From the NCBI GenBank assembly GCA_940337035.1, contig OW679200.1, positions 19,385,090 through 19,449,089 on the forward strand: a stretch of DNA of 64,000 nucleotides, written 5' to 3'. Below, one piece after another: positions 1 to 12,225 of this stretch (position 1 is the stretch's first letter; every line of letters starts with the position of its first letter). Both the position numbers and the translations under genes were made by a program. The notes beneath the pieces are model-generated. The model had not been told where the DNA came from. It worked only from the letters and a program-made list of their open reading frames with translations, and ran no database searches. The DNA is from Agriotes lineatus. Lineage: Eukaryota > Arthropoda > Insecta > Coleoptera > Elateridae.

Positions 1-39
1 CACCATACATTCATACGACTGTTTTCGTAACATTGTTTT

Positions 40-90
40 GAAACTGACAGGATTTAAAAATACTGCATGAACTTGCATGTTGCATTACAT
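40..90. repeat. Direct repeat, left copy (partner 2572-2630)
   Basis: A stretch beginning GAAACTGACAGGATTTAAAA is repeated, with small differences, at 2572-2630. Both copies continue into a shared GCATG(A/C)ACTTGC motif and end at a GCATTAC. The pair brackets the decayed LTR at 168-1970, so the two copies may be remnants of one host repeat split by that insertion, or two members of an AT-rich repeat family. Confidence 0.5.
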
Positions 91-837
91 TAGCCTCTCC
101 AATTTTCTAATCTTCAACGAGCTTCTTGTAGGAAAATTGCTAAATATGTACTTAACTTATTCCACTTTGTTACAGTATGAAAATGATCTAACGACACTCG
201 CGACTACGCGAGTGCCAAATAACTAAACAAGTCCGGGAAACGTTCACGCTTACCCTGGAAATCGCAAGAAACAGGCTAAAGGCCTCGGCTCGGAAACGCT
301 CAGGGAAGGGGGCGGGGTCCTAAAGCAAGACACCACAGAGCAAGCGTGTTGAGGTATATATAGGTTGTTACCAAATAAATGGGCGCCACAAGATCCAACT
401 GAGGAGACCCACGTTCAACCGGACCTTGAGGGTCAAACGGGGCAAAAAATACTCAAATAACTATTTTTGGAATACTGACTCTGGGGTACGACAGTGTAGC
501 AACAGCGCGCCGACATACCTGCATCACTCAAGAACCGCTCCCCAAGCCTCGCCTTACATCGATGTAGACATAAGTACGAGATCACCCTGTAAACAAACAT
601 GCACACAAACCAGGGATAATCATACGACAAATATAGTAAACCAATCTATTAAGCCAAAACTCTGGCCGACAGTTACAGACAAAAGAAAGGCCGACGTCGT
701 TCGGCTCACACACAATAATACAAATATCATGAGGGACTAAAGTGCACCATTTAATCCCACGAGTGGAGTTTGCTGCTTCGCGGGCGAAGCCCGAGGGCAA
801 CAACCACTCAAGGAATTTAGGCACTTTAGTCCCGAGG

Positions 838-1225
838 TATATACGCTATTTTTGCACTTTTGGGAACATTATCATCAAACATTTCCAAAATTTGGAATCT
901 GTCAATTTGGAAACTGACAATTACAATTTATTAAAAACTGAATTGCAGCAGGTCCTTGATAGCCTGAATCAGTTGGCAGTAGTAAAGTGTATTGTCAGTA
1001 TATGTCAAATTCGAGATTTTCAGGTTAAGTTTTGCGTCAGTGTGTGTTAAATGACAAACAAAACCTAACCTACTAACCTCGTGTGTACATAAATTTACCA
1101 TAGTTACGGTATCATTTTTACTTTAGTCCCTAGGGATTAAATGAGCTACTTTAGTCCCTGTTTACGGGGACTAAAGTATCAACTTAAGTCTCGGAAGTGC
1201 AAAAAATATAATTTAGTAGCGTATT
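838..1225. repeat. Foldback element with shared palindromic core
   Basis: Outer arms 838-888 and 1180-1225 are inverted copies (TATACGCT...TTTTTGCACTT). At the centre (about 1032) lies a degraded copy of a palindromic core that recurs at 5234, 6602, 46302 and 55993: TATGTCAAATTCGAG, CAGGTTAAGTTTTG, then AAACCTAACCT with ACTAACCTCG on the other side. No reading frame is expected or seen. It interrupts the LTR at 168-1970. Confidence 0.6.
1148..1177. repeat. Short perfect hairpin
   Basis: ACTTTAGTCCC and GGGACTAAAGT face each other across a short loop. The same TTTAGTCCC motif recurs nearby at about 827 and 1128, which suggests remnants of terminal inverted repeats from a small DNA transposon. 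Confidence 0.55.
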
Positions 1226-1970
1226 TGATCGGTTCCACACACACATGAATTGTCTGAATGAATGCGCGCAAGGCGACGATTAAATGTAATTTAATAGCGT
1301 ATATAACTAGTTGCACACTAATGAGTTGTCAAATACCTTGTTTTAAAGCAGCTCGGCCTTCGGGCGGATTATCAGAATGCGGTAGGCAGCGGCGGTCTGT
1401 TACTACAGCTGTCGATCATTAGGCTATGGGAGAGGCCGGTGTAATTCGATCATAATCAGAGAAAACCCCGGTATTTATTCGCTCAAGGCGGCGTAACACT
1501 ACTTAGCAATCACACGCCTAGGGAGCCGTTGATTTAGGCTACTCGAATTATTAATCCCATTCCCACAGAACGGACTTCGGAGCTAAACCAGCTCGCAAAC
1601 GACTGAGCGAGTGTTGCGGCAAATTTCGGACTTCTGCACATAACCTCACACAAAAGCACACTCTCCTCACATCCTTTATTCGACGCCGTCCCCTTTCAAG
1701 AAGCCAAAAACCAACTTTAATTGCTGCAACAGCACCTGAAGCGTGAAGACGCCCACCAAACACGCTATCTCAACTGTCCTCTCCGGCGGACTAAGGCTGA
1801 ATCCCCCCGCAGCCGACCTCACATCAAGCTCTCCAAAACCCGAGGCGTTCTAACTCGCCAAAAATGACCAATCATAGCGCAAGCTGCGTCAGACCCGCTA
1901 GACGCGCGATCGCTCGCAAGCGAAAGAGGTAGAGGCTATCTTACTTGCATTCACGGGCTAAATTTTGAAT

Positions 1971-2647
1971 AATTTAAAAACAGACGCTCTTACAATGAAA
2001 GAAGCACGCACCTGCATGAAGCGATAAAGTAAAGATGGGCGCAACGCGCCAAACCTTTAAAATTAAGTCGAAAGCCACGCTCGTGTCTGAATCTTGTTTG
2101 ATCGAAAGCTAAAGCATTATAAGATGAATTATGGTAACCTTTCATGATTGTGTCACTATAAAAATCATTTCTTTTCATAATTTGGTTTAAATAAAACTAA
2201 GTCCATTAATTAAATATTATCATTTGAAAATTTTGAATTTTGGCCAAGTGTTGATAGCACATTCCATGCAAAGTATGCCAAATCGTTGCCATACATTTTT
2301 AAACGTTCCGAAGATACTCAAAGAACTATTAATTTCCTTTTTTTGTAATTCCTCTTATTTTTGTAAAATATAGTTTTTTTATAATTTTCTAATTTTATGA
2401 ATATGATTTTGTCAATTCTTTAGTTGATATTTCAGGATAGTGCAATAAAATATGCTTAATACGAGTATACTATAAAACAAAAGCTTTTATATACCTATGT
2501 ATATATATTTTATGACGTAATGTAACAAATACAATTTTTATGAGTGGTCCAGTTCATTTGTGGGGCAGATATTTGAAACTGACTGGATTTAAAAATCAAA
2601 ATAAATACAGCATGCACTTGCTTGCTGCATTACTGTGTTAATGTTCA
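1971..2647. other. AT-rich intergenic, no gene seen
   Basis: Low-complexity AT-rich DNA. Apart from the direct-repeat copy at 2572-2630, which pairs with 40-90, I see no coding or structural signal. Confidence 0.5.
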
Positions 2648-4080
2648 GTTTCGGAAAAAAAATTCAAAGGGTTGTAGCGATTCATATTGCAGCGCACATG
2701 TTAAAATAATTTCAAGATTTTTATTTAATTTTTTAGTATTATGACGTTATCAATATTCCTTTTAAATGATAATTTTTTTCATTTATTTCGGTAGAAGTTT
2801 TAATCTATTTTCAACGGAATAAAATTTTGACTAGGTTGCATCAGAAAACAATTGAAAAAAGTTCAAAGAGTTAGGATGGTTAACTGGGTATAAAACAAAA
2901 ACCGATGATTGTATATTCATTTTTTATGTTGGATTTATTGTCAAAGTCAAAAGTAAACGTAACTAATTTTTTGTTTTAAACCCAAGCAACTATAATTAAT
3001 CTGTTGATTTCATTCGTCCTGACTATTTGAGCTTTAAAGACGTTTTTTATTTATTTTTTTCTAATGTTCTTATTGTATACCGTTGAAAACAGATTAAAAT
3101 TTTTCTACTGAAATAAATGAAACAAATATAGGTTGTTCTTTAAAAAAATATTGTTGAAGTAATATTAAAAAAATATGTAGAAACCTGAAATGATTTTTTT
3201 TGACACCTTGATCACAAAGTGACATTTTCTGTCTCTTGTTGTCTGTATGACACAACGCTAAATTTTATGCAAAATTTACTTGTAACTTTTAATGTAAATT
3301 ATCTAGAACTTGTTCTAAATTTTCTGGTAAATATGCGTGTAAAGATGCGCAGAAGTATCGTAATCAGACTAAACTGCAGCACATGACGCGGAATGTAAAC
3401 ATAAACATAACCTGCATTTTATTAGCATTGTTTAACCACGTGTTTAATGTTGGCGCTCCTATCTAAGATACATTTAAGGGTCTCTAAGATAAATTCTTTA
3501 ACCCAACCTCAGAAAATAGCTAACAAACGACAAATAACATGAAAACAAACGCATACTTCAACCAATACCCTTTAGAGGGTACTGTTTCCACTTAAAATAT
3601 TTGCTACTGAGCATGTGCGCATGCCAAATTAACATCAAATTTAGCACACGTTGCAAACAGGAAATTCTGTTTTTGAAAGAAAAATTATCAGTGAATTTAT
3701 TTGAAAATTTACAAGTAAATTTTGCACAAAGATTAGCGTCGTGTCATATAGGCCTTAGGGGATTTTTTGTAAGAAAAAATAGAGTTTTGGCTTCTTTGTT
3801 AGTTTTCACTGACAGCGCGAGGGAATGTAATACATTGGCTCCCGCTGCCATTGGGAACGGCAGGCAATGTTATTAATAATAAACCAACTAGCTTCCTGCT
3901 TTTTATATTTAAATATTTTTTAATACAGCTGACTACAAGGGATAATCATAATTATCATAAAATGTAGGAGTGTCAAAAAATCATAATGTATATGCACTTT
4001 CCTCCCTAGCAATACAAATAGCTATTACCATCTGTGCTGCAATATGAATCGCTATAACCCTTGGAAATGTTTTCCCGGAA
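2648..4080. repeat. Large foldback element with a nested inverted repeat
   Basis: The left arm around 2661-2705 (GTAGCGATTCATATTGCAGC) is inverted at 4031-4067, with flanking GGAAAA/TTTTCC matching as well. A second inverted pair, 2766-2818 and 3080-3128 (CATTTATTT(C)GGTAGAA, TTTTCAACGG), lies inside but is off-centre. The interior is AT-rich with only short spurious reading frames. It looks like a non-autonomous foldback or MITE-type element. Confidence 0.55.
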
Positions 4081-4324
4081 GCAAACAGTAACGTAGTTAC
4101 CCAATTTATGCGCTACTTAATTTCCATGCTGTACATCCTCTATAGCTTGTTACAAATGTTTTAGGCACAGGTCCTGAACGCCCTCTACAATTTTGAAAAT
4201 GGTGCATTACTGTAAAAATTTTAGACTGGAAAGTATTTCTTTACAGGACTAATTCGGAAAATTAACGTTTTGCTTCGTTTGAAATGTGTTGACTGTGGTA
4301 ACTAAGGAAATCAACTACAAATAC

Positions 4325-4760
4325 CTAAAGTACGTTTTTTTTTCTATAATAACTGTCAAAGTGTTACTATGTTGGTAGATATGTGATTAAAACGCTAGGA
4401 AATTTTTATACCTCGTGTTGGTAGAACTTTTTCAAAATTATGGTTGTGTCAATTTTGAATGTTAAAGTTTCTTAATTTGAACTCTTGACAAATTTCTTTA
4501 ATTTTGCAAACGTTCATTATGTTTATTTTCAAATATTGTAGGTTTAATAATGAATAAATTTGCAATATTTTACTATGCTGTTCGTTTTACCCACTATTAT
4601 GACATATCTCATATCTGTCAAAATGACATTTTTTTTAGTGGAAAAAAAGAACTAAAAATCTATGTACCAACATTATTAAAACTAGGGACCCTGCAGGAAT
4701 TCAACTTATCCCCTAGCAAGTTGACCTTGAAAATTATAGAAAAAAATGTACTTTTTACAG
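4325..4760. repeat. Foldback MITE, CTAAAGTACGTTTTTTT family, copy 1
   Basis: The ends are inverted: CTAAAGTACGTTTTTTTTTC at 4325 and GAAAAAAATGTACTTTTTACAG read inversely at 4760. A second member of the same family lies at 24767-25234. An 88-codon open stretch inside (4550-4816) spans the right end and is not supported as a gene. Confidence 0.55.
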
Positions 4761-5152
4761 GTTTTTACGAAGGCATAATGCTTGTTTGTTACTACAATGT
4801 TTGCATATTTAGATAAAATTAAGAAGCACAGGTGTCAATGTACGTAACTCATCTGGAAACGCGCTTTACAAGACTTGTACGCGTCCTGTAAAAATGTTCA
4901 TTCCGTGTTATGTAACGTCGACTACTTACTATTACAAACTTCACTCATTTTGAGTCGACTTAACCGGGTTTATAGCAGTCCCATTATAAATTAGCCGCTC
5001 TGCAAATACAACAGGTACCCCTGGAGACACAAACAGATGGTTTGCAATTGAAAGCAAAAATTGGCAGAGCAACCCCTTTCGTTTCAACTTCAAACAAGTT
5101 CCAATGATATTACGCAGCTATGCAACCAAACAATCACATCGCAATTTTAACG

Positions 5153-5386
5153 CCCGTATTCATAGTCGTTCGCCAGCGGATCGCCGGCGACTCGCCAGAG
5201 TTTCGTTATGAATAGTATGTTGGCGGCACTGTACGTCTATGTCAAATTCGAGGTTAGCAGGTTAGATTTTGTGTCAGTTTCTGTCAAAACTGACTGAAAA
5301 CCTAACCTGATCACGCCAAAATACTATTCATAACGAAACTCCGGCGAGACGCCGGCGATCTGCTGGCGAACGATTATGAATACGGG
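5153..5386. repeat. Foldback element CCCGTATTCATA with shared palindromic core
   Basis: Arms of about 75 bp start with CCCGTATTCATAGTCGTTCG and return inverted up to 5386. The arms include the GC-rich GATCGCCGGCGA block and TTTCGTTATGAATAGTAT. The centre carries the TCTATGTCAAATTCGAGG / GGTTAGCAGGTTAG core, also found at 6602, 46302 and 55993. The right half of the core has lost about 28 nt; once that is allowed for, core and outer arms are exactly concentric (both near 5284). Confidence 0.75.
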
Positions 5387-5579
5387 TGTAAGAGTCTCGG
5401 TACTACGGTCGCCCTCTACAATTTATTTGGCGCATAACATGGAAATTCTCTAATCTTAATAGAATCAGAGAAGCAATGAATATCCACAATTAAACTGTCT
5501 TTGGTCAAGTTCTACCCTGGATATGAAACACGATCTCTATGGAGGTGTTGAATATGCTGTGATATAGAAGAAAACCAAT

Positions 5580-5870
5580 TAATGGTTACCACAATCACAA
5601 AGAGTCGATAAAACATTTTAAGGAACTTTTCAAATGTCTGACACTAAAAACAGAAACTTTGACATAAACACAGATGAGAATAGTCAGACAGACATCGGCA
5701 ACATAATCATTTCCCACAGAGGTGTTAGAACAACAATAATCAAGCTAAAAAACAGAAAGTCCCCAGGTAGCAACCAAATAAATAGTAAAATGCTAAAATA
5801 CGAGGAGACACGTTGGAAGAAGAACTGACTATATTGCAGAAAATCATACAGGCAGTATCACCATCTCTAA
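5580..5870 (+). pseudogene. LINE reverse-transcriptase fragment
   Basis: The reading frame at 5634-5828 contains IKLKNRKSPGSNQINSKMLK, which is the N-terminal LINE reverse-transcriptase block (LKxxKSPGxDxIxxEMLK). Upstream codons resemble the xWxxHFKELF stretch that precedes it in such proteins. The frame is lost after 5828, but the following bases still read like the next block (GEELTxLQKII). It is a short relic of a LINE on the plus strand, with no endonuclease or ORF1 nearby. Confidence 0.65.
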
Positions 5871-6601
5871 ATTTGAAAACGGATAAAAAAAAGCTTATAA
5901 TTATTATATAATCGGAATGCAAACAAGCTGTTAAGATTTAAAAAAATATGTTCCATAAAAAAAACTGATTTTGCGATGCTCATTTCTATTGTTCTTATAT
6001 TTCGTTCACGTTGTTTTAGCATAATAGGAGACCATGATATATTTTTTTAATGTTGGACACACTATTCTACATGACACAATTTTGCATTACTGAGGTGCCT
6101 GACATGCGAACATATTTAACACATTGCTAAATTTCTCGGGACCAGACCGTACACGACTTTAAGACGAGATGGTATTGTTTGATCAAGTCTGCTAAAAATT
6201 ATAAAATTTGGTGATTTATCGGGTTATTCCTGCTTTGGACAAGGCTTATGTTAAATTAGATTAATAACGTGCGAGGATTTTTCTATTGCAAACTAGTAAA
6301 ACTGACAACAATGCACTAGACATTGACACTATCCATGTATAATCTCAAACTTAGAAAAACATAACCTAATTAAACAGACAGCTTTACTGCCAACTTAAAT
6401 GCCAAATTTCCATGGCCTCATTATGCCAAAACGTGTGAATGTGAACAGAATATAGGCGACATACTCTGGTGATTCAGATAAGACTGTACAACTGCATTAT
6501 TTTTTTTAAAACTCTTATTAATGAATCCTATAGGTAGTTATCAAAACATACTTGAACACCCAGTACAACCACATAGTTTTTCAGTAATGTAACAAGAGAT
6601 C

Positions 6602-6709
6602 AAGTGTATCGTCAGTCTATGTCAAATTCGAGATTTGCAGGTTAAGTTCAAACAACAAACAAAACCTAACCTACTAATCTCGAATTTGACATAGACTGAC
6701 GATACACTT
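6602..6709. repeat. Palindrome made mostly of the shared core
   Basis: AAGTGTATCGTCAGTCTATG at the left end is exactly inverted at the right end. Between them lie CAAATTCGAGATTTGCAGGT and its inverse around a short spacer. It is the smallest example of the core found at 5234, 46302 and 55993. It sits about 280 bp downstream of the WRAP53-like stop codon, beyond the probable poly(A) signal. Confidence 0.75.
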
Positions 6710-6816
6710 CAGTACTGCCAAACGTATAACACATATCACAGGCAACTCTAATTATAAACTTATTTGATGTCTTGTTAGTATACAGAAGTAAAAAACCACA
6801 ATACGTGAAAATTATA

Positions 6817-6822
6817 TTTATT
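6817..6822 (-). terminator. Probable poly(A) signal of the WRAP53-like gene
   Basis: AATAAA on the minus strand, about 165 nt past the stop codon at 6987-6989. Confidence 0.5.
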
Positions 6823-6986
6823 GTTATAGATATATACATCATCAGATGATAATCAAAAATAATTTGTCAACCAATACAAATACTTGCCAGTAATGATAAA
6901 AGATTACACGTAAGATACCAGTGTACTATGAAGATGACAAAAATCAAAACGATGAAGAGTAAATTAGAATAAACCACTTGCCGTGG

Positions 6987-8967
6987 TTAAGTATTGGATG
7001 CAGCCTTAATGATAGTTGCTAATAAATCTGGATCTTCTTGCTGTTGTCCCACCCACCACATGACGAGAGCGTTTTCATATGACATCACATTCCGTGTATG
7101 ATGCAGAGGGTCCAACGTGTGGTGCTGGCCGCTTGCTGTTGCTAAAACGGGTCTGTACGGATGTAAGCTCACACCGTTGCAGCAATCATTGTGCAAAGGC
7201 AACTGAAAAGTACGATTAATAAGAATCTATACAAACTGTACGGATAGTAGTGCTTACCTCCATATGCACTGTGGGGGCAATATTTTGTGCAACGTCCCAC
7301 ACCTGGACTTTGCCATCGGTGCCACCGCTGACGATCCATCTTCCGTCACGCGATAAGTCTAGTGATATTTTCTGGTTGGTGTTGCACTGACGAGTTAAAC
7401 AGAACAACGGTCTTCCTGGTACCTAAAACAGCACCAAGGGTAAACATATAAAGCAAAGTATGGCATTACCAGAATTTCCTTTAATTAAAATGTTGAAATC
7501 GACGGAGTGTTCTTACTCGGAGATCCCAGCAGATAATTTCGTTGTCTTTCCTGGCACCACTGTAGAGCCGGGTGCCGTCAAGAGAGAATGCCATTGTGGT
7601 GATGCCCCCTTTATGGCCAGGCAGCTTACACAAGTGTCGGAATGTACCATCGCTTTGTGAGACTAGTTCGACTGTGTTTTTCCAGGTTCCTTCAAATTAA
7701 TTTAATTTAAGGGGAGTGCTTAGTAATTTAAACTTAAAATTTACCATAGATGAATTTTCGAGTACGCCTAAATACAGACTACAGGAGTTATGATACACTA
7801 AACTGCTGGATGACTAAGACGGATTAAAATGTTCTGAGTTACTAACAAATCATAAAAAAAACTATTAACTAAACTACTGAACCAGAACCAGACATACAAT
7901 TTTCAAGGAATTTTCTTCTTGTATTATGTGAGAGACAAGTGAAATATTCTGAAAATTTGGATAATAAATCTAAAAAGCTAGTACAACCGTTAGGAATTTA
8001 GAATAAAAAGGGCATTACATGTTTGTAGATGAAGGATATAGCAGAAAGTTTAATACCTGAATCAGTAAATGTATTTATTAGCTTCACTTTGTATCTAAAT
8101 AAAGGATGCCCCCATTTGTAACTAATTTAACGGACGGGGATATATCAAACATATGCAATTTGCATTAAAAATCATGTTTATGTGTATTGCCTCTTGTGAG
8201 CCCGGAAATACAAGTCAACAATGGGAATAATTATTTTGGAGGTAAAGATCAAATCTGGTTTTTGTAGTTTTTTGAATACCAAATACCGTAACATACCTAT
8301 AGCAACAACGCCAGGCTGAGCAAGGCTGGCAACCAAGCAGGATGCTGGGTGCTGGGTAGCATATTCAACATATTCACGTCCAGGCCGGCCAGTGCTAAAA
8401 ATTTTAACATTCTTCTTGTAACCACAAAAAATATTCTGACCATCAGCTGAAAAAGTTACGCTAATAGCAGCCTCCAATTCATCGACGTTGTTGTAACCCC
8501 TATATGTGCATCGCAAGTCTCCTGTAAATGCATCCCACAGATGTATTGGGCCCTCGTGGCCACTTGCCGCCCAGCTGAAACACACTTGTAAGAAAGCACA
8601 TTAAAGAAAGCTACAATTATACTTACCAACAAGTTGCTGGATTTGAGCTGTTCATTCCCGGATACCAGCAGTAGTCGTAGATCAAGCCACTTTCAGGTAC
8701 ACTGACGGCAGGGTTTAATGGATTCACTGGTCGACTCGTGAGCATGGTGTCGCCAGAATATAGATCTGTTGGCAGCTCCATGACGTGCATGCCGGCTCCT
8801 CGGACGACTGTGAGCAGACATGTCCCGTCTGGTGACCACTTACAACAGCGGAGGTAGTGTTGGTCATCGTAGTTTGGCCATTGACAACGGGCTAGTTCCA
8901 AACTTGTGTTCTCGAAGTTATAATTTGCATACGTTACATACGAACTTTCCAGTGTGGATAAATTCAT
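6987..8967 (-). CDS. WRAP53: WRAP53/TCAB1-like WD40-repeat protein (telomerase Cajal body protein 1)
   Basis: Five exons give about 390 residues: 8627-8967, 8297-8574, 7517-7689, 7258-7422 and 6987-7202. All have GT/AG borders and compatible phases. Family landmarks appear in order: CCKWSPDGTCLLT, LIYDYCWYPGMNSSNPAT, GPIHLWDAFTGDLRCTYRGY, IFCGYKKNVKIFSTGRPGR, GHKGGITTMAFSLDGTRLYS, GARKDNEIICWDLR, GRPLF...TNQKISLDLS, WIVSGGTDGKVQVWD, and CCNGVSLHPYRPVLATASGQ. In animals this protein binds the CAB box of scaRNAs and telomerase-type RNAs and directs them to Cajal bodies; here that role is inferred from homology. It is shorter than the roughly 550-residue human protein because the disordered N-terminus is reduced. 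The ATG at 8967 is the first in frame after an upstream stop. An unseen 5' exon is possible. Confidence 0.9.
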
Positions 8968-9319
8968 AGCTGGCGGAACAAGCCAATACACATTAATGGT
9001 TGCTCAACCTTGTAATGTTGATTTGTAAAAGGCTACTACGAATGCAGGTAAATTACAATCTGTTGCATCAAAATACCAATGTTGTTTAACATAAACTGTT
9101 AAAATGTGCTTATACGAATAAACTAATAACCTATCTTCACAAAATGATTAATTTCTGAAAATCTTTCCACGGCTTGCTTTCGATAACCACCACCATTAAC
9201 TTGCCGAATAACAACTGAACCAACCGTAGAAACAAAAATTCCCCAGAATGTAACAGTGAAATAGTATACTATGTATGTCAAACCAATAGACTTAAATGGT
9301 TGTTTGAAACCAGCTTGGT

Positions 9320-9530
9320 TTTTTTTTTTTTAATCTAATTATGCCTTCATTGAGCGTCGAAACCCACTCTGCTTTTTCGTTATTTAATCGAATTCTTTAA
9401 TATTTTCCGGTTCCTTGTCATTTTTTTCATATCTCATTTATTGTTTCACCTTTTGTTCTTCCTATTCCTTCCATTCGGTCTATCCACGTTTTTCTTAGCT
9501 TTCTTCTTCTTGTGATCACCCGGTATATGT
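9320..9530 (-). pseudogene. Decayed LINE ORF2 3' end
   Basis: Read on the minus strand, this resembles the C-terminal tail common to many insect LINE ORF2 proteins: an xRPxxRxRK-like basic stretch, then MTRNRK as a relic of xxARDRxxWR, then a GFDAQ*RHN-like end. Stops and frameshifts are frequent. It lies upstream of the WRAP53-like start codon and is bordered by a poly-T run at about 9318-9330. Confidence 0.4.
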
Positions 9531-11279
9531 TCAGTAATTAATTGATTTTTGCAAAGCATAAAAAATCGAATGAGTTGTCCACCTTTTTTGTCCCATAATC
9601 TTTTTTCGTTGCTACAGTCGTTGTGCAGTTTTATAACGAAGGGGTTAACAAAGCCTCGCTTAGCTCTTTTAAGTCTCAGCTGAATATGGCGTAGTGTAAG
9701 GATCAGGCTAAGAAATGCTTCGGGTTTTTACAATTGAACAGTAGATTAGTAAAAGAGTTGGGCGCTATGTCATTATTCACAACAAATAAAACAAACCTAG
9801 CTAGCAATATAAATCAACACCTACCGTGTAAGCTTCGCCCCATACCTCAATCTAAATGTAGTAATGCTAGCAGCAAGAAATACAAACAGTAACACTCAAA
9901 AGAATATTTAATTATCCAATGAAAGAACAAATAATTCTAAAGTTGGAGTCACCCAACTTACACACACATTATGTAATTGTATATCGGGACAAAACAGACA
10001 AAACAACATTTTAAAAATCTTAAAATTGAAGTAGCATTTCAGAACTCGCTAGTTATAGCTTAAATTACAACTTCAGGCTAACACTTACGCAATCGCAAAT
10101 GACAAAAACATATAACGCCAAGGGCGCTATCTGAGATATAGTATACACGCTATTTCAGCAATTTAGAATTATTTAAATACTCGCACTTTTGTGGTAATAA
10201 CAATTGAGCCAAAGATCGACAAGCTCAGCTTGAGTTGCTAAGATCTTAGTAAGAACTGACATAAGTTTGCGGCATCATGCCTTTGTCGATAAAAAAAACA
10301 GAGCTGATAATGGCATGTACTTACAGTTTAATTAATGATGAAGTCCAGCGATCGGCAGAGTAGTCCTGTTCGTTGCATTTTTCTATAAAGATTCAAAGCC
10401 ATCTGACTGCATGGTCCTCAGAATACCAAGGTCGACGCTCGAAAAATGAACTAGCATCAAAAGGAAGAGAATTCCTGGCTACGTACAAGCGCGAATTCGG
10501 GAAACTGGTTAGCTCAAGGAAGAGCCAAAACGTTAGCTCCAGGATGCTGAATTTAAGCCTTCGTGAGAGCCCAAATAGCTGTTTTATTTGTGAACCAATG
10601 CTAGCGGTTTGTAGCCCATACTAAACTGCCTAAATATTGTAAAACTGTGAAATTAGAAAACGAAATTATGCACGCAAAAGCATTCTTACCGATGACATTC
10701 ACGGCCTAATTTAGAAGACACATTGCAGTGATTTTGATGAGCGGAAGGGCAGAACGCCTCTCGAAAAATCAATACTATACCAGCTATTGCACTGTTTTCA
10801 CAGCCAACGTGGATCGAAAATCGACAAGTTCAGACCCGAAAATGTACAGGTGTTTATCGCTTCGCACACACGCCTGCTGCGATTAGCTTGAATTCTCTTG
10901 CTACGAAATATAGCTACAAGGTGGAAAGAAAATCGGGGTTAAATGTATTAACGTGGTTTTGAAATGAAATTGAAACGGGGCGTTACATCGTTGTCTCCTT
11001 TTTGGTCCTATCAGTAATTCTTTTATTGTGTTTTTCACTGCCTCCTTTTTGCTTACCAGCATTTCATTTTTTCATTCATTTTGAAAGATCGTTCCCATTT
11101 TCTTTGTTTGGTCTTTTTCCTAAAGACCTTTCCCTGTTTGTTTTTATAGTTTGTTGTCTTTTCTATTTTTTTTTATCTCACTCCTATACTTATTCTTCTA
11201 TTGTGATTTGATTAAATTCCATTTTTACTGTATTTTCACTCTGTCTTTCTTTTTTGCTTTTAATCTTATCTGTATTTGC
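9531..11279. other. Intergenic, no supported gene
   Basis: I find no domain, RNA or clear repeat here. From about 10986 to 11280 the plus strand is very T-rich, which produces spurious hydrophobic frames (11002-11339). The gene upstream of the WRAP53-like start, if any, is not recognisable. Confidence 0.4.
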
Positions 11280-11822
11280 AAAATAAAACGGACACGAGTT
11301 GCAAAGTGCAACTTCAAAACACTAAATGAAAAAAAGTAGAAATCGTAGAAGAAATTGGGAAATACAAGATCGACATTATCGGCCTTAGAGAAGTTAAAAA
11401 GAAAGGAAATGGGGAGAAAACTCTAGATAGCAGTTAAAATACTTAGAAGTAGCACCAAATAAAAGAGCGAAAGAAGGCGTGGGAATGACATCAGAAGTAA
11501 ACCAGAGACTCCCACAGTGGGAAAGTAGTAATTCGCATCAATATAGTGCATAAAGAAGCATTCTACAGAGAACTGCAAACATCCTTAAACAAAATTGATC
11601 AAACAACTAAAGAGTAATAGTCTTTGAGGATTGGAAATAACACTACACAAGGACTAGGAACAATGGGAAAATTTGGTGAGGATCGTACATAGAATTTTTT
11701 AGTAATAATTAATTAGTTATGGAAAATACCCTATTTAAACATAAGAAAATTCACCAAATTACTTTCAAAAACAAGAAATGTAAGGAGCACAATAGGCTAC
11801 GTAATCTACTTTAAACCCGCAG

Positions 11823-12225
11823 TGTTTCCCAAAGTGTGGTACGCGTACCCTCAGGGGTACGGAAATAGTTTTTAGGAAGTATGCTGCGAATGAGTGACGA
11901 GTAAGTGTTAATTAAAAATCATGATAAGAATATCCTAAGTATGACAAACGTTATCTAAAATTTGGATTCTCCTGGATTGGAGATGAAGAAGAACCTGATC
12001 CATAAAAATCTAACAAATGAAAGCATTAAACTATACAACTTAAAGCATAATTTTGAGACAAAACACAATTGGTACACTTATTCTGGAACATTAAAATGCA
12101 TGTACCAAAATTTTAAATAAAATTGTTTTTATTGTTAGTAAACTCTATGCTATTTTTTCCTATGTGTGGGGGGGGGGGGGAGGGTATTCAGTGTTATAAA
12201 AATTTTAAAAGGGGTACACAGATGT
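11823..12225. mobile_element. Insertion splitting the LINE pseudogene, possibly hAT-like
   Basis: The left edge CAGTGTTTCCCAAAGTGTGG resembles the CAGTGTTTCCCAA ends of hAT elements. LINE homology stops just before it (about 11820) and resumes just after about 12225, so the insert size is set by the broken reading frame. The right end is not a clean inverted copy and the flanking 8-mers (TTTAAACC / TCTAAAGC) match only at six positions, so the superfamily call is tentative. Confidence 0.45.
12168..12180 (+). repeat. Poly-G run (13 G)
   Basis: An uninterrupted G13 tract, extended by AGGG, lies inside the 11823-12225 insertion. Length may be unreliable in assembly. Confidence 0.8.

Larger units (their letters stand above)
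168..1970 (-). mobile_element. Decayed LTR of the same Ty3/gypsy family as 36110-45456
   Basis: The left edge reads TGTTACAGTATGAAAATGAT and lines up with the LTR edge at 36110 (TGTTACGGTATTAAAA). Shared blocks follow in the same order: CCTGGAAAT..., AGAAACAGGCTAAAG, ACGCTCAGGGA, GGGCAAGCG/AGCAAGCGTGTTGAGG, and TATATATAGG. The stretch is noticeably more GC-rich than its flanks. The right edge is uncertain; it is placed where GC content drops near 1970, and no target duplication was found. A foldback element (838-1225) is inserted in it. No internal gag/pol follows, so it is a solo or truncated LTR. Confidence 0.6.

Noticed and set aside
8968..8991. Upstream start for the WRAP53-like protein
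   Set aside because: Only a GTG is available there and an in-frame stop lies just upstream; the first ATG is at 8967.
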